A DNA stretch of 20,875 bases from Bacteroidales bacterium H5 (GTDB taxonomy: Bacteria > Bacteroidota > Bacteroidia > Bacteroidales > Muribaculaceae). A program made the translations under genes and the position numbers. Of the stretch, positions 6,373-14,417 are shown piece by piece; position 1 is the stretch's first letter; every line of letters starts with the position of its first letter. The stretch lies in NCBI GenBank assembly GCA_001701225.1, contig DAAQ01000046.1:1-20875 (forward strand), written 5' to 3'. The notes below the pieces were generated by a model. That model ran no database searches. It was not told the origin of the DNA and saw only the letters and a list, made by a program, of their open reading frames with translations.

Positions 6373-8406
6373 TTATGAATACAAATATCTTATATATGCC
6401 TCCGACGGGCGCGGAGCCTTGACTATTTCCGGCAAGCCACCCTCGCCGAGCAGCGAGAGCAATGATGTCATGACCGGGATGCTGAGACGGGTGATGAATT
6501 TCTCCCGGAAATCCTCCGAAAACTCGGAATGGAGGTCAGAATATATTTCCGCAATGTTATCACGCTGCAATATCGACCGCGACAGCCTGTCACGGCGTGA
6601 CTTATAATAGTGTATGGGATTCTCTCCCGCTCCGGGGAACGCCATGCCCGAGACAACCATTGCCGACAGATGCTCCGCGCGGCATGCCTTTATGATGCCC
6701 CGGCACTCCTTCCGTATCGTGGCATAGACCTCGGCATCATGCTCGCCCAGGGCCGATACAGTCTTCGAACTCATTTTCTGAGTGGCGATAAACCAGTCCT
6801 TGACCGTATATCTTCCCAACGTTGTTATCTCGTTTATCTCGATTCTGCCGTCAGGATACCTGAGCGCAAGCATCAGGGAGAGAGCCGTCTGATTCACCAA
6901 CAGGGCGGCTCCATCCTTGCATGAAATGTCTGAAAGGAGCATACTGGCCTCCTCCTCGGCGGTGAGATATCTGAAACTATATCCCATCAGATTCTTCAGG
7001 GAGTCTGTCACCATGGCCCTGTTCGAGATATTCCGCAGGAATGAACGCCCCATGGCGTGAATGACGGTGAGAGGAGGACGCATGCGCTCGATATAGGCTC
7101 TCATATAATTGATGAAAGTGTCTGAGAACTTAATCCCGGACAGCCTCGTGAGGTCAAGCTCACCCTTCTCATTCACATGATTCCATAACTCGACATCATG
7201 GCTGAACGACCTGTAACTCAGGTTGGCCTCCGGGTGTTCCCTGAAACCGTATTGTGGCACCGAGACGTGGAATCCGTCAGCATTGAACTCTATCACCATC
7301 GGCATGATGCGTTGAGTGTCATCGCTGACGAGACGGTTGTGTCCCGCACTCTCCGGCTGTTCATCATCCGGCTTGTCTCCTAAGAAAATCGGCACAGACC
7401 TGCCTGGGGCCTCTGATGGATAGATTACGGATGACTTGCGGTTGTTGAGAATCTCCTCCTTATAATCCTCGATGAGCTCTCTCCATTCCTCAATATCATG
7501 AAACCGGCCATCCTTGAATGTCTCGTAGAACGCCACACACATCGGCTTCGGCAACTCATACCACAGACTCTCGGCGCCACGGTGAACCTCGCCATTGTCA
7601 GTATAGCCGTTCGGAAAGACAAATCGCCGCTCCCTGTTGAGCTGTTCAAGATTCCCCTCGCCGCGACGCGCATATGGAAAAATCTCCGGCAAGAAGATTG
7701 TGAACAGCAGAGTGGTGATGGCATAGAGCTCGTCGTCCATATCCCTGAACACCGTACCCGAGCCGAAATCCTTGTCCAGCAGGCGGTTTGACAGGAATTC
7801 CTGACGCGAAACAAGGCAGGCATAGCCGTTGCGGGCATCCGTACCGACCTGATAGCTGTCGACATCAATGAAATAGACCTTCGAGGGGTCCTCCTGGTCA
7901 ACCATTATGTTGCGGGGATTGACATCGGCCATGAGTATGCCACGCGTATGCAGCCGCTCGAACATGGACAGCACCGCGAGCGCGAGATTGCACAATTCGG
8001 TACGGCTCCAGCCTATGCGCCTCAACGCATTGACATGAAGGGTTGCATTGAGGGTCTTGCCCTCGGCCGCCGCCATCAGGAAACCGACCGGCTTGCGTCT
8101 GCCATCTTTCCCGTCATACAATATCGAGAGGGGATGACAGATTCCCTCTTTCGGCCAGCTTATAGACAGCAGCCTCTTCAGCTTGGTCCAGTTTACAGAC
8201 GCAATCCTGTCGGGGAGGTAGATCTTGGCCATGAAATCCTGACGTCTGCCCCCCTGGCTGACAGCCTTGTGCACGTTGCCCTCGCCTCCGCCTCCGACTA
8301 TCTCGCCCAGCAGGAACCCCCGTCCCGCCTCATCAAAGACAAGATTTTCCGTCTTACGGACAGACATGGGGCCTGTGGGTTTCCTATACGGTCTCGCTTG
8401 CGCCAT
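6373..8406 (-). CDS. Protein kinase fused to Ppx/GppA-like domain
   Basis: 677-residue cytoplasmic protein. Residues ~30-320 form a Ser/Thr-type kinase: glycine loop VGGGGEGN (37-44), ATP lysine K61 (MAKIY), catalytic loop MADVNPRN (159-166, D161 and N166) and metal Asp D181 in IDVDSYQ replacing DFG. All key residues are present, in the divergent YegI-like style. After a linker, residues ~368-677 run in the order of Ppx/GppA phosphatases: VIEFNADGFHVSV (371-383), LTVIHAMGRSFLRN (446-459), YLTAEEEASMLL (480-491), LLVNQTALSLMLAL (502-515), VVSGMAFPG (584-592) and EIVKAPRPSEAYIRYLYS (660-677). The catalytic DxGSNS and DIGGGS equivalents are lost, so it is likely a binding rather than hydrolytic domain. 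Start chosen at 8406, 10 nt after the upstream stop; a longer frame from 8469 would overlap the upstream gene, and M35 of that frame (8367) is another option. Confidence 0.82.
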   Translation of the reverse strand: MAQARPYRKPTGPMSVRKTENLVFDEAGRGFLLGEIVGGGGEGNVHKAVSQGGRRQDFMAKIYLPDRIASVNWTKLKRLLSISWPKEGICHPLSILYDGKDGRRKPVGFLMAAAEGKTLNATLHVNALRRIGWSRTELCNLALAVLSMFERLHTRGILMADVNPRNIMVDQEDPSKVYFIDVDSYQVGTDARNGYACLVSRQEFLSNRLLDKDFGSGTVFRDMDDELYAITTLLFTIFLPEIFPYARRGEGNLEQLNRERRFVFPNGYTDNGEVHRGAESLWYELPKPMCVAFYETFKDGRFHDIEEWRELIEDYKEEILNNRKSSVIYPSEAPGRSVPIFLGDKPDDEQPESAGHNRLVSDDTQRIMPMVIEFNADGFHVSVPQYGFREHPEANLSYRSFSHDVELWNHVNEKGELDLTRLSGIKFSDTFINYMRAYIERMRPPLTVIHAMGRSFLRNISNRAMVTDSLKNLMGYSFRYLTAEEEASMLLSDISCKDGAALLVNQTALSLMLALRYPDGRIEINEITTLGRYTVKDWFIATQKMSSKTVSALGEHDAEVYATIRKECRGIIKACRAEHLSAMVVSGMAFPGAGENPIHYYKSRRDRLSRSILQRDNIAEIYSDLHSEFSEDFREKFITRLSIPVMTSLLSLLGEGGLPEIVKAPRPSEAYIRYLYS

Positions 8407-8416
8407 GGCGGGGATG

Positions 8417-9301
8417 TCACGCTGTCTCGAACCTGTCAAAAATCCATGGTGCCGGCGTTGATGCCTCACGACAACTGTTGAACACGCAGACCATTATTAT
8501 GTCCTTTCCCTCAGCGGTGACGAATCCGGTGCGGAAACGGGCCTCCCACACAGAGAAGCTGAAATCGGAGTTATCACCCTGCAAGGAGCGTCTCACGGCA
8601 TTGGCAAAGTTAATCTGCAGCTTGTAATTCAGCATGCGGTAGGGATTCTTCTCGGCCTCGTCGTCAAGCACAAACCAACCGTCCTCGACTGCGAGAGATG
8701 CAAGCTGCGAGAGGCACTGCGGCATGTCCCTGAAACTGAATGAGACACTGATGGCATAGGGAGAGACCTTTGCGGCAGACTTGGCAGTCGGCACGGGAGT
8801 AGGTCCCGGAACAGGAGGAGTCGGAGGTACAGGGAGTGTAGGAGGTGTAACAGAGCCCTTCTTCCTCACCCGGAGCTTGAAACGCGACATATCGGTGGCG
8901 TCAAACTCGAATATCTCGGGATGACGCTGCACAATCTCAGACAGGCGCAGGGTCGAAGGCAAGGTCAGGCCCGCGGCACGCACATGGCTTCCCACCGACG
9001 TCAGAGGTAACAGGTCTGACTGCTCAGGGTCCATCTTGAGCAGAACGCTGACGACACCCTTGCAATAGGCCGACTCGTCAAACGGCTGGGGTTTCGGAGC
9101 CGAGGGAATCTTGATGTCATTCCCCTCGACAGAGAAAGGTTCTCCGAGTTCCTCAAAAAAATCAATGATGTTGTCGATGCCATACTCCTCAAGGCTGAAT
9201 CCTTCGGTGGCGTTCAATACCGAGGCAGCGACCTCAGACTTTACACGTCCGTCGACCGCGACAGTAGACAACAACTCTATGAGCTTTTTCTTGTCAATCA
9301 T
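8417..9301 (-). CDS. Tandem OST-HTH/LOTUS protein with DUF3825-like C-terminus
   Basis: First gene of the five-gene operon, 294 residues. Two LOTUS-like winged-helix modules can be read: residues ~5-65, with DGRVKSEVAASVLN, then FSLEEYGIDNIIDFFEELG and FSVEGNDIKI; and ~78-146, with LTSVGSHVRAAGL, LRLSEIVQRHPEIFEFD and FKLRVRK. A proline-rich linker (153-172) leads to ~180-294, where WF...NPYRMLNYKLQINFANAV, ARFRTGFVTAEGKDIIMVCVF and APWIFDRFE resemble the first part of DUF3825. That domain looks short. LOTUS domains bind RNA in studied cases, so an RNA-directed role is possible but inferred. No signal peptide or membrane segment. Transcribed from the promoter at 9355-9386. Confidence 0.65.
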   Translation of the reverse strand: MIDKKKLIELLSTVAVDGRVKSEVAASVLNATEGFSLEEYGIDNIIDFFEELGEPFSVEGNDIKIPSAPKPQPFDESAYCKGVVSVLLKMDPEQSDLLPLTSVGSHVRAAGLTLPSTLRLSEIVQRHPEIFEFDATDMSRFKLRVRKKGSVTPPTLPVPPTPPVPGPTPVPTAKSAAKVSPYAISVSFSFRDMPQCLSQLASLAVEDGWFVLDDEAEKNPYRMLNYKLQINFANAVRRSLQGDNSDFSFSVWEARFRTGFVTAEGKDIIMVCVFNSCREASTPAPWIFDRFETA

Positions 9302-9354
9302 GGTATTTGGTCTTAATATAAAATTTGTAATGTGTGTCTGATATTTGTCTTTGG

Positions 9355-9386
9355 CAAAGATAGGACTTTAGGTTTAAAAGTCCAAA
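9355..9386 (-). promoter_or_regulatory. Promoter of the kinase/VWA/PP2C operon
   Basis: On the minus strand TTTG (9383-9386), then exactly 20 nt, then TATCTTTG (9355-9362): a full match to the Bacteroidota -33/-7 pattern. Transcription would begin near 9348, leaving a leader of about 45 nt before the ATG at 9301. No other good promoter is evident before the four downstream genes, which are spaced by 5-10 nt or overlap. Confidence 0.75.
9363..9383. promoter_or_regulatory. Inverted repeat filling the promoter spacer
   Basis: Perfect 7-bp arms GGACTTT (9363-9369) and AAAGTCC (9377-9383) flank a 7-nt centre. The repeat begins at the base next to the -7 box and ends at the first base of the -33 box. 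This is where a dimeric repressor would block RNA polymerase. No regulator gene is adjacent. Confidence 0.45.
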
Positions 9387-9487
9387 TAAAAACCCTCCAA
9401 AATTATTTTTTATTCATTCAATCGGGGGATGGAGAGATTACATATTGTTTTTTATGGCAAATGAGCGAATAATCCAACGATTTTCGC

Positions 9488-9495
9488 TACTTTTG
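9488..9495 (+). promoter_or_regulatory. Candidate -7 box for the UPF0104/nfeD/kdsB group
   Basis: TACTTTTG matches TAnnTTTG and lies 18 nt before the ATG at 9514. It would fall inside the coding region if the upstream in-frame ATG at 9445 were used, which favours the 9514 start. A clear -33 box is not visible. Confidence 0.5.
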
Positions 9496-9513
9496 CCGAA
9501 ACGTTTCACTGAC

Positions 9514-10578
9514 ATGACGCAACATCCCCACGAAAACACATCTGATAGTTCCGGCTTCAAGGACCTGGGCTGGAAGATTCTGCTCCCCGTAGCCATCGGA
9601 CTCGGGGTTGTGGTGTGGCTGTTCAAGAGCGAGTTCAGCATCGAGGTATGGCAGTCCATACATTGGGACATACGGGTCATCCTGTGCATAGGGCTGGCGC
9701 TGATATTCACCGTCGGACGCGATTTCGGACTGGCGTGGAGATTCAGGATACTCACCGACGGCAAGCTGCGATGGTGGCAGGCGGTGAGGGTGACGCTGCT
9801 GTGCGAGTTCACATCGTGTGTGACACCGACCACCGCCGGAGGGAGCGCATTAGGCATGATATTCCTGAACCGCGAGGGGATTTCGTTCGGACGCGCCACA
9901 ACACTGATGATGACGACACTGCTGCTCGACGAGCTGTTTTTCGTACTCTCGATACCCGTAGTCGTGGCCGTGATGCCATACGGTGACCTGTTCGGTTTTG
10001 ACAAGACGGCGTTCAGCACCGGATTGCAGACGGCGTTCTGGATCATATATGGCCTCATCACGGCTTGGACACTGATACTGTTTCTCGGAATACTTGTGCG
10101 GCCCCGCAGCATGCACACCGCCATCAACAAACTCTTCTCGTTCAGATGGCTGCGGCGCTGGCGCGAAAAAGCCGACACCCTCGGGGCTGACATGGAGTCT
10201 ACAGGTGCCGAGCTGCGTCACAGGTCAGGAGGATGGTGGTGCCGCACTTTTGGCGCCACGGTCGTGTCGTGGATGTCGAGATTCCTTGTTGTCAACGCCC
10301 TCTTCCTCGGGTTCGTCCCGGCAGCCTCCCAGGCAGTGGTGCTCGCCCGTCAGTTTGTGGTCTGGGTAATACTTACCATAACACCGACCCCGGGTGGGTC
10401 GGGCGTGAGCGAATGGCTGTTCACCACATATTACGGCGATCTCATCGACTCGGCAGGAATGGCGCTTATCCTGGCTCTGTTCTGGCGAATAATCTCATAT
10501 TATATCTTCCTCATCACCGGCGCGTGCATCATCCCGTCGTGGGTGCGCCGTGGGTTCAAAAAATCTGCCTCAAAATGA
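9514..10578 (+). CDS. UPF0104 / LPG-synthase-TM-like integral membrane protein
   Basis: 354-residue polytopic inner-membrane protein with about six to eight hydrophobic segments (for example 21-36, 53-67, 131-154, 173-194, 248-268, 279-290, 314-338). Family signatures are RDFGLAWRFRIL (69-80), TPTTAGGSALG (104-114) and the conserved TPTPGGSGVSE (290-300). The family is related to the flippase/transmembrane half of MprF and to AglD-like proteins; the soluble lysyl-transfer domain of MprF is absent, so lipid aminoacylation is unlikely. The substrate is unknown, probably a lipid or lipid-linked molecule. Start chosen at 9514 because the promoter box lies upstream of it and the earlier 23 residues are not typical of the family. 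Its stop overlaps the next ATG (ATGA). Confidence 0.85.
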   Translation: MTQHPHENTSDSSGFKDLGWKILLPVAIGLGVVVWLFKSEFSIEVWQSIHWDIRVILCIGLALIFTVGRDFGLAWRFRILTDGKLRWWQAVRVTLLCEFTSCVTPTTAGGSALGMIFLNREGISFGRATTLMMTTLLLDELFFVLSIPVVVAVMPYGDLFGFDKTAFSTGLQTAFWIIYGLITAWTLILFLGILVRPRSMHTAINKLFSFRWLRRWREKADTLGADMESTGAELRHRSGGWWCRTFGATVVSWMSRFLVVNALFLGFVPAASQAVVLARQFVVWVILTITPTPGGSGVSEWLFTTYYGDLIDSAGMALILALFWRIISYYIFLITGACIIPSWVRRGFKKSASK

Positions 10579-11933
10579 AAAAAGTCCTCCTTCTCTTAAT
10601 CACACTCGTCACCGTGGCCATGACAGCATCGGCCACAAAGAATATCTACATGCTGCGTCTTGACGACGAGATAGGCTCATCGACATGGCATTATACCCGC
10701 CAGGCACTCGACGAGGCCCGCGACAAAGGAGCCGACATGATACTGGTGCACCTCAATACATACGGAGGGTCGGTAGTCCACGCCGACTCCATACGCACAT
10801 CGCTGATGAACTCGCAGATACCCGTGGTGGCTTTCGTAGACAACAACGCGGCATCTGCGGGGGCCCTGATTGCCCTCGCCTGCGACACGGTCGTGATGCG
10901 AGGCGGGGCCACAATGGGTGCCGTCACAGTGGTCAACGGCGCCGACGGCTCGGCAATGCCCGACAAATACCAATCATATATGCGTGCCATGATGCGCGCC
11001 ACAGCCGAGAACCACGGGCGTACCCCCGAGGGGAAATGGAGACGCGACCCGCTGATAGCCGAAGCCATGGTAGACCCAAGGGTAAAGGTCGACGGCCTGA
11101 TTGACTCGACGAGAGTCCTCACATTCACCACCGAAGAGGCCCTGAAATGGGGATATGCCGACTCGAAGGCCGAGTCGGTGCCCGAGGTCCTGTCGCAGCT
11201 CGGCAAATCCGACTACACCGTCGAGCAGTATAATCCCACGTGGACCGACAGGCTGATAGGATTCTTCACCTCTCCCGGCGTACAGGCTATACTCATAATG
11301 ATAATCATAGGCGGCATCTATATGGAACTGCAATCCCCGGGTATGGGATTCCCGTCGGCGGCAGCCATAATCGCGGCCGCGCTATATTTCCTCCCCATCT
11401 ACATCACCGGGATAGCTTCGTCATGGATAATACTGATATTCGTGGCCGGACTGATACTGGTGTTGCTCGAGATTTTCGTCGTTCCCGGATTCGGCGTAAC
11501 AGGCATATCGGGCATAATATGCATCTGCGCCGCACTGCTGCTCGGCCTCATCGAGAACTATACATTCACCGTCACCCATGCCTCGGCATCGGCGATATGG
11601 TGGTCGCTGGGCACACTCCTTGCCGGGATACTGCTGGCGATATTGCTGATATGGTATCTCACATCCTCATACGGGCCGAAATGGGTCAGGCGCCACACAG
11701 ACCTGACCACCGAACTGCGGTCGGCAGACGGATTCATCGGCGTAGACATGCAGCCTGTGGAGTATGTCGGCCACCACGGCACAGCAATCACCGACATGCG
11801 CCCCTCGGGCAAGGTCGAGATTGACGGCGAGCGGCTGGATGCCGTCTCAACCGACGGATTCATTCATGCCGGGACACGGGTCAAGGTGACGAAATATGAA
11901 AACGCCCAGATATATGTCAGGGAAGAATATTGA
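10575..11933 (+). CDS. Full-length NfeD-type membrane serine protease
   Basis: 452 residues. An N-terminal signal or anchor (1-20) is followed by a ClpP-like protease domain (~22-215) with VHLNTYGGSV (58-67), the nucleophile segment NNAASAGALIA (90-100, S94) and a candidate catalytic Lys in MPDKYQSYM (K131). Four to five membrane helices follow (~235-250, 262-278, 283-305, 312-326, 343-362) with GFGVTGISG (305-313), then a cytoplasmic OB-fold NfeD domain (~385-445). The long form is linked in the literature to membrane quality control with stomatin-like proteins, but no stomatin gene is adjacent. The ATG overlaps the previous stop by 4 nt, which excludes the longer in-frame extension to 10233. 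Confidence 0.92.
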   Translation: MKKVLLLLITLVTVAMTASATKNIYMLRLDDEIGSSTWHYTRQALDEARDKGADMILVHLNTYGGSVVHADSIRTSLMNSQIPVVAFVDNNAASAGALIALACDTVVMRGGATMGAVTVVNGADGSAMPDKYQSYMRAMMRATAENHGRTPEGKWRRDPLIAEAMVDPRVKVDGLIDSTRVLTFTTEEALKWGYADSKAESVPEVLSQLGKSDYTVEQYNPTWTDRLIGFFTSPGVQAILIMIIIGGIYMELQSPGMGFPSAAAIIAAALYFLPIYITGIASSWIILIFVAGLILVLLEIFVVPGFGVTGISGIICICAALLLGLIENYTFTVTHASASAIWWSLGTLLAGILLAILLIWYLTSSYGPKWVRRHTDLTTELRSADGFIGVDMQPVEYVGHHGTAITDMRPSGKVEIDGERLDAVSTDGFIHAGTRVKVTKYENAQIYVREEY

Positions 11934-12690
11934 CGCCGTAGGCATTATCCCCGCGCGCTGGGGCTCGTCGAGATTTCCTGGCAAGCCCCTCGCCATGATT
12001 GGCGACCGCACCATGATAGAACGGGTGTGGCGACGCGCCATGAAGGCATTGTCCAGGGTCATCATAGCCACCGACGACACACGCATAGCCGGGGAGGCCC
12101 GGCGCTTCGGAGCCGAGGCTGTGATGACATCGCCCGACTGCCCCAACGGCACGGCACGAGTGCTTGAGGCATATCTCAAAGCCGGACATGGCGAGGAGAT
12201 AGTCGTCGACATCCAGGGTGACGAGCCATTTGTCGACCCCGAGGTGATAACAGGCACAGCCGGACTGCTTGCCGGGCAGCATAGCATCGGTATAGCTACC
12301 TCAGCGACCCTCTACAGCGGGGATTACAACGGCCTCGCTGACCCGAACAGAGTCAAGGTGACCGTCGACCGTCTGGGGAGGGCCATAACATTCAGCCGCT
12401 CGGTGATACCATATATACGTGATGCCGGGCATGAGAAATGGCCCCAACTATATCCCTATCTCATACACACGGGTCTCTATGCCTTCCGTGCCGATCGTCT
12501 GGCCGGCCTCGTGGAGATGCCCCCCTCGCCGCTTGAACAGTGCGAGCGACTGGAGCAGATGAGATGGCTCGGGAACGGCGAGGAAATACTGGTCCACATA
12601 TCCCGGGGAGAGCATCTTCCCTCGGTCGACACACCCGCCGACATCGACAAGGCAGTCGCCGCGCTTGGTAGTGTCGGCGAAATTGACTAA
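11914..12690 (+). CDS. kdsB: 3-deoxy-manno-octulosonate cytidylyltransferase
   Basis: Activates KDO with CTP to CMP-KDO for lipid A-core synthesis, confirming a Gram-negative envelope. Signatures are IIPARWGSSRFPGKPLAMIG near the N-terminus, IATDD, VVDIQGDEPFVDPE and the LPSVDTPADIDKA tail. About 258 residues, within the usual 245-260. The gene starts inside the end of nfeD. The ATG at 11914 places the IIPAR motif as in other KdsB proteins; an in-frame ATG at 11896 adds six residues and has a slightly better ribosome-binding site (AAGGTG), so it cannot be excluded. Confidence 0.95.
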   Translation: MSGKNIDAVGIIPARWGSSRFPGKPLAMIGDRTMIERVWRRAMKALSRVIIATDDTRIAGEARRFGAEAVMTSPDCPNGTARVLEAYLKAGHGEEIVVDIQGDEPFVDPEVITGTAGLLAGQHSIGIATSATLYSGDYNGLADPNRVKVTVDRLGRAITFSRSVIPYIRDAGHEKWPQLYPYLIHTGLYAFRADRLAGLVEMPPSPLEQCERLEQMRWLGNGEEILVHISRGEHLPSVDTPADIDKAVAALGSVGEID

Positions 12691-12695
12691 TTTTG
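12665..12695 (+). promoter_or_regulatory. Promoter for pyrK-pyrD and downstream genes
   Basis: TTG (12665-12667), 20 nt, then TAATTTTG (12688-12695), matching the Bacteroidota pattern. It overlaps the last codons of kdsB. Transcription would start near 12702, giving a 30-nt leader to the pyrK ATG at 12732. Confidence 0.7.
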
Positions 12696-12731
12696 CGTAA
12701 CACATCAAGCCATATACCGAAAACTGAAAGG

Positions 12732-13502
12732 ATGAAACAAGTCAAAGATTTCAAAGTCACTCATTCACAGCACTACAACGACATGTACTCGTTGCTCAGG
12801 GTGACTCCGGCCGACGGCGCTCCGCTGCCCGACATCGACCCGGGACAGTTCGTGCAGATTGCCGTAGAAACTCCGGGCGTATTCCTGCGCCGCCCGATTT
12901 CGGTCAACGACGTAGACTACGCGTCAAACTCGCTCGACCTGCTGGTGCGACGTGCCGGTAAAGGGACATCGGCACTCATCACACTCGAGGCCGGCGACAT
13001 CGTGAACATACTGCTCCCTCTGGGCAACGGATTCACTCTTTCGGCTCCCGAGGCACAGGGACGCCTCCTGCTGACAGGCGGAGGTGTCGGTGTGGCACCC
13101 CTGCTCTATCTCGGGCGCAGGCTGAAGGAGGCCGGCATGAAGCCCGAGTTCCTGCTGGGCGCCCGCAGCGGTTCTGACGTGCTCCGTCTTGATGATTTCA
13201 AAGCCATTGGCCCTGTCCACGTCTCGACTGAAGACGGCTCGATGGGCGAGAAAGGACTCGTCACGGCACACTCGGTGTGGCAGGATGACATCGCCCGCAT
13301 ATATTGCTGTGGCCCCGGCCCGATGATGAAGGCAGTCGCAGCCCTGGCCAAGCAGAAAGGCACCGACTGCGAGGTCTCGCTCGAGAACATGATGGCCTGC
13401 GGACTCGGCGCATGCCTGTGCTGTGTCGAGAACACCGTACAAGGCAACCTGTGTGTCTGCACATACGGCCCGGTATTCAACATCAACATGCTCAACTGGT
13501 AA
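12732..13502 (+). CDS. pyrK: Dihydroorotate dehydrogenase electron-transfer subunit
   Basis: 256-residue iron-sulfur flavoprotein that passes electrons from PyrD to NAD+ in pyrimidine synthesis. The FAD-binding RRPISVND (53-60), nucleotide-binding LTGGGVGVAPL (114-124) and YCCGPGPMM (191-199) are present. The C-terminal [2Fe-2S] cluster is C223-x4-C228-x2-C231 followed by C241 or C243. The ATG at 12732 follows GAAAGG and is preferred over a TTG at 12693, which lies inside the promoter -7 box. pyrD follows 6 nt later. Confidence 0.95.
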   Translation: MKQVKDFKVTHSQHYNDMYSLLRVTPADGAPLPDIDPGQFVQIAVETPGVFLRRPISVNDVDYASNSLDLLVRRAGKGTSALITLEAGDIVNILLPLGNGFTLSAPEAQGRLLLTGGGVGVAPLLYLGRRLKEAGMKPEFLLGARSGSDVLRLDDFKAIGPVHVSTEDGSMGEKGLVTAHSVWQDDIARIYCCGPGPMMKAVAALAKQKGTDCEVSLENMMACGLGACLCCVENTVQGNLCVCTYGPVFNINMLNW

Positions 13503-13508
13503 GGACTT

Positions 13509-14417
13509 ATGGCTAATCTTTCCGTAAAAATAGGCTCTCTCGCCCTCAACAATCCCGTGCTGACAGCTTCGGGCACATTTGGCTACGGCATGGAGTTCGA
13601 GCCCTTCATCGACCTCAACCGTCTCGGCGGATACATCGTCAAGGGCACCACACTCAATCCCCGCGAGGGTAATCCCTACCCCCGCATGGTCGAGACCCCC
13701 TCGGGGATGCTCAACGCCGTCGGGCTGCAGAACAAGGGGGTAGATTTCTTCATAGAGAACATATATCCCTACATATCACAGCGCTATTCGTCGCATCTCA
13801 TCGTCAATGTCTCGGGTGCCAAGGTCGAGGATTATGTCGAGACCGCCCGTCGGCTTGACGCGCTCGACAAGGTGAGCGCCATCGAGGTCAACATCTCGTG
13901 CCCCAACGTCAAGGAAGGGGGCATGGCGTTCGGCACCACGACACGCGGAGCAGCCGAGGTGACCAAGGCCATACGCGAGGTATATCACAAGACACTCATT
14001 GTAAAGCTGTCGCCCAATGTCACCAGCATCGCCGAGATAGCCAAGGCTGTCGAGGCCGAGGGCGCCGACTCGGTATCGCTCATCAACACGCTGATGGGCA
14101 TGAGCATCGACGTAGAGCGGCGCCGTCCGCACCTGTCCACTGTCACAGGCGGCCTCTCGGGCCCCGCAGTGCGCCCGGTTGCCGTGAGGATGGTATGGCA
14201 GACCGCCAAGGCCGTCAATATCCCGGTTATCGGACTCGGCGGCATCATGGACGGACGCGATGCCATCGAGTTCATGCTTGCAGGCGCTACCGCAGTCGAG
14301 ATAGGCACCGCCAATTTCATCGACCCTGCGGTGACGATGAAGGTCATCGACTATATGGACGACTACTGCAACCGCCACGGCATCAAGGACATCAACGAGA
14401 TAATAGGCTGTATATGA
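13509..14417 (+). CDS. pyrD: Dihydroorotate dehydrogenase, class 1B catalytic subunit
   Basis: 302-residue FMN enzyme that oxidises dihydroorotate to orotate. Class 1 features are the catalytic Cys in EVNISCPN (C131), VKGTTLNPREGNPYPRM (44-60), LSPNVT (167-172) and the phosphate-binding GLGGIMDGRDA (242-252) with EIGTANF (264-270). Pairing with pyrK makes it the NAD-dependent 1B form, which does not need quinone. The stop overlaps the next ATG (ATGA). Confidence 0.96.
   Translation: MANLSVKIGSLALNNPVLTASGTFGYGMEFEPFIDLNRLGGYIVKGTTLNPREGNPYPRMVETPSGMLNAVGLQNKGVDFFIENIYPYISQRYSSHLIVNVSGAKVEDYVETARRLDALDKVSAIEVNISCPNVKEGGMAFGTTTRGAAEVTKAIREVYHKTLIVKLSPNVTSIAEIAKAVEAEGADSVSLINTLMGMSIDVERRRPHLSTVTGGLSGPAVRPVAVRMVWQTAKAVNIPVIGLGGIMDGRDAIEFMLAGATAVEIGTANFIDPAVTMKVIDYMDDYCNRHGIKDINEIIGCI

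Noticed and set aside
8407..8469. Extension of the kinase to ATG 8469, or a frameshift joining it to the LOTUS gene
   Set aside because: The extra residues are Arg/His-rich and overlap the upstream gene out of frame; they do not continue the DUF3825-like pattern, so no frameshift is supported.
3438..9301. Whether the five-gene operon is an insertion sequence or integrated element
   Set aside because: No transposase, integrase, tRNA, direct repeats or terminal inverted repeats were seen at its borders.
9445..9513. Upstream start for the UPF0104 protein
   Set aside because: The only promoter-like box (9488-9495) lies inside this extension and the residues are not typical of the family.
10233..10574. 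In-frame N-terminal extension of the NfeD gene
   Set aside because: It overlaps the UPF0104 gene in another frame; the signal peptide and ATGA overlap at 10575 give a natural start.
13898..14413. In-frame upstream extension of the 14414 lipoprotein
   Set aside because: It is an Arg/His-rich shadow of pyrD; the lipobox signal peptide starts at 14414.
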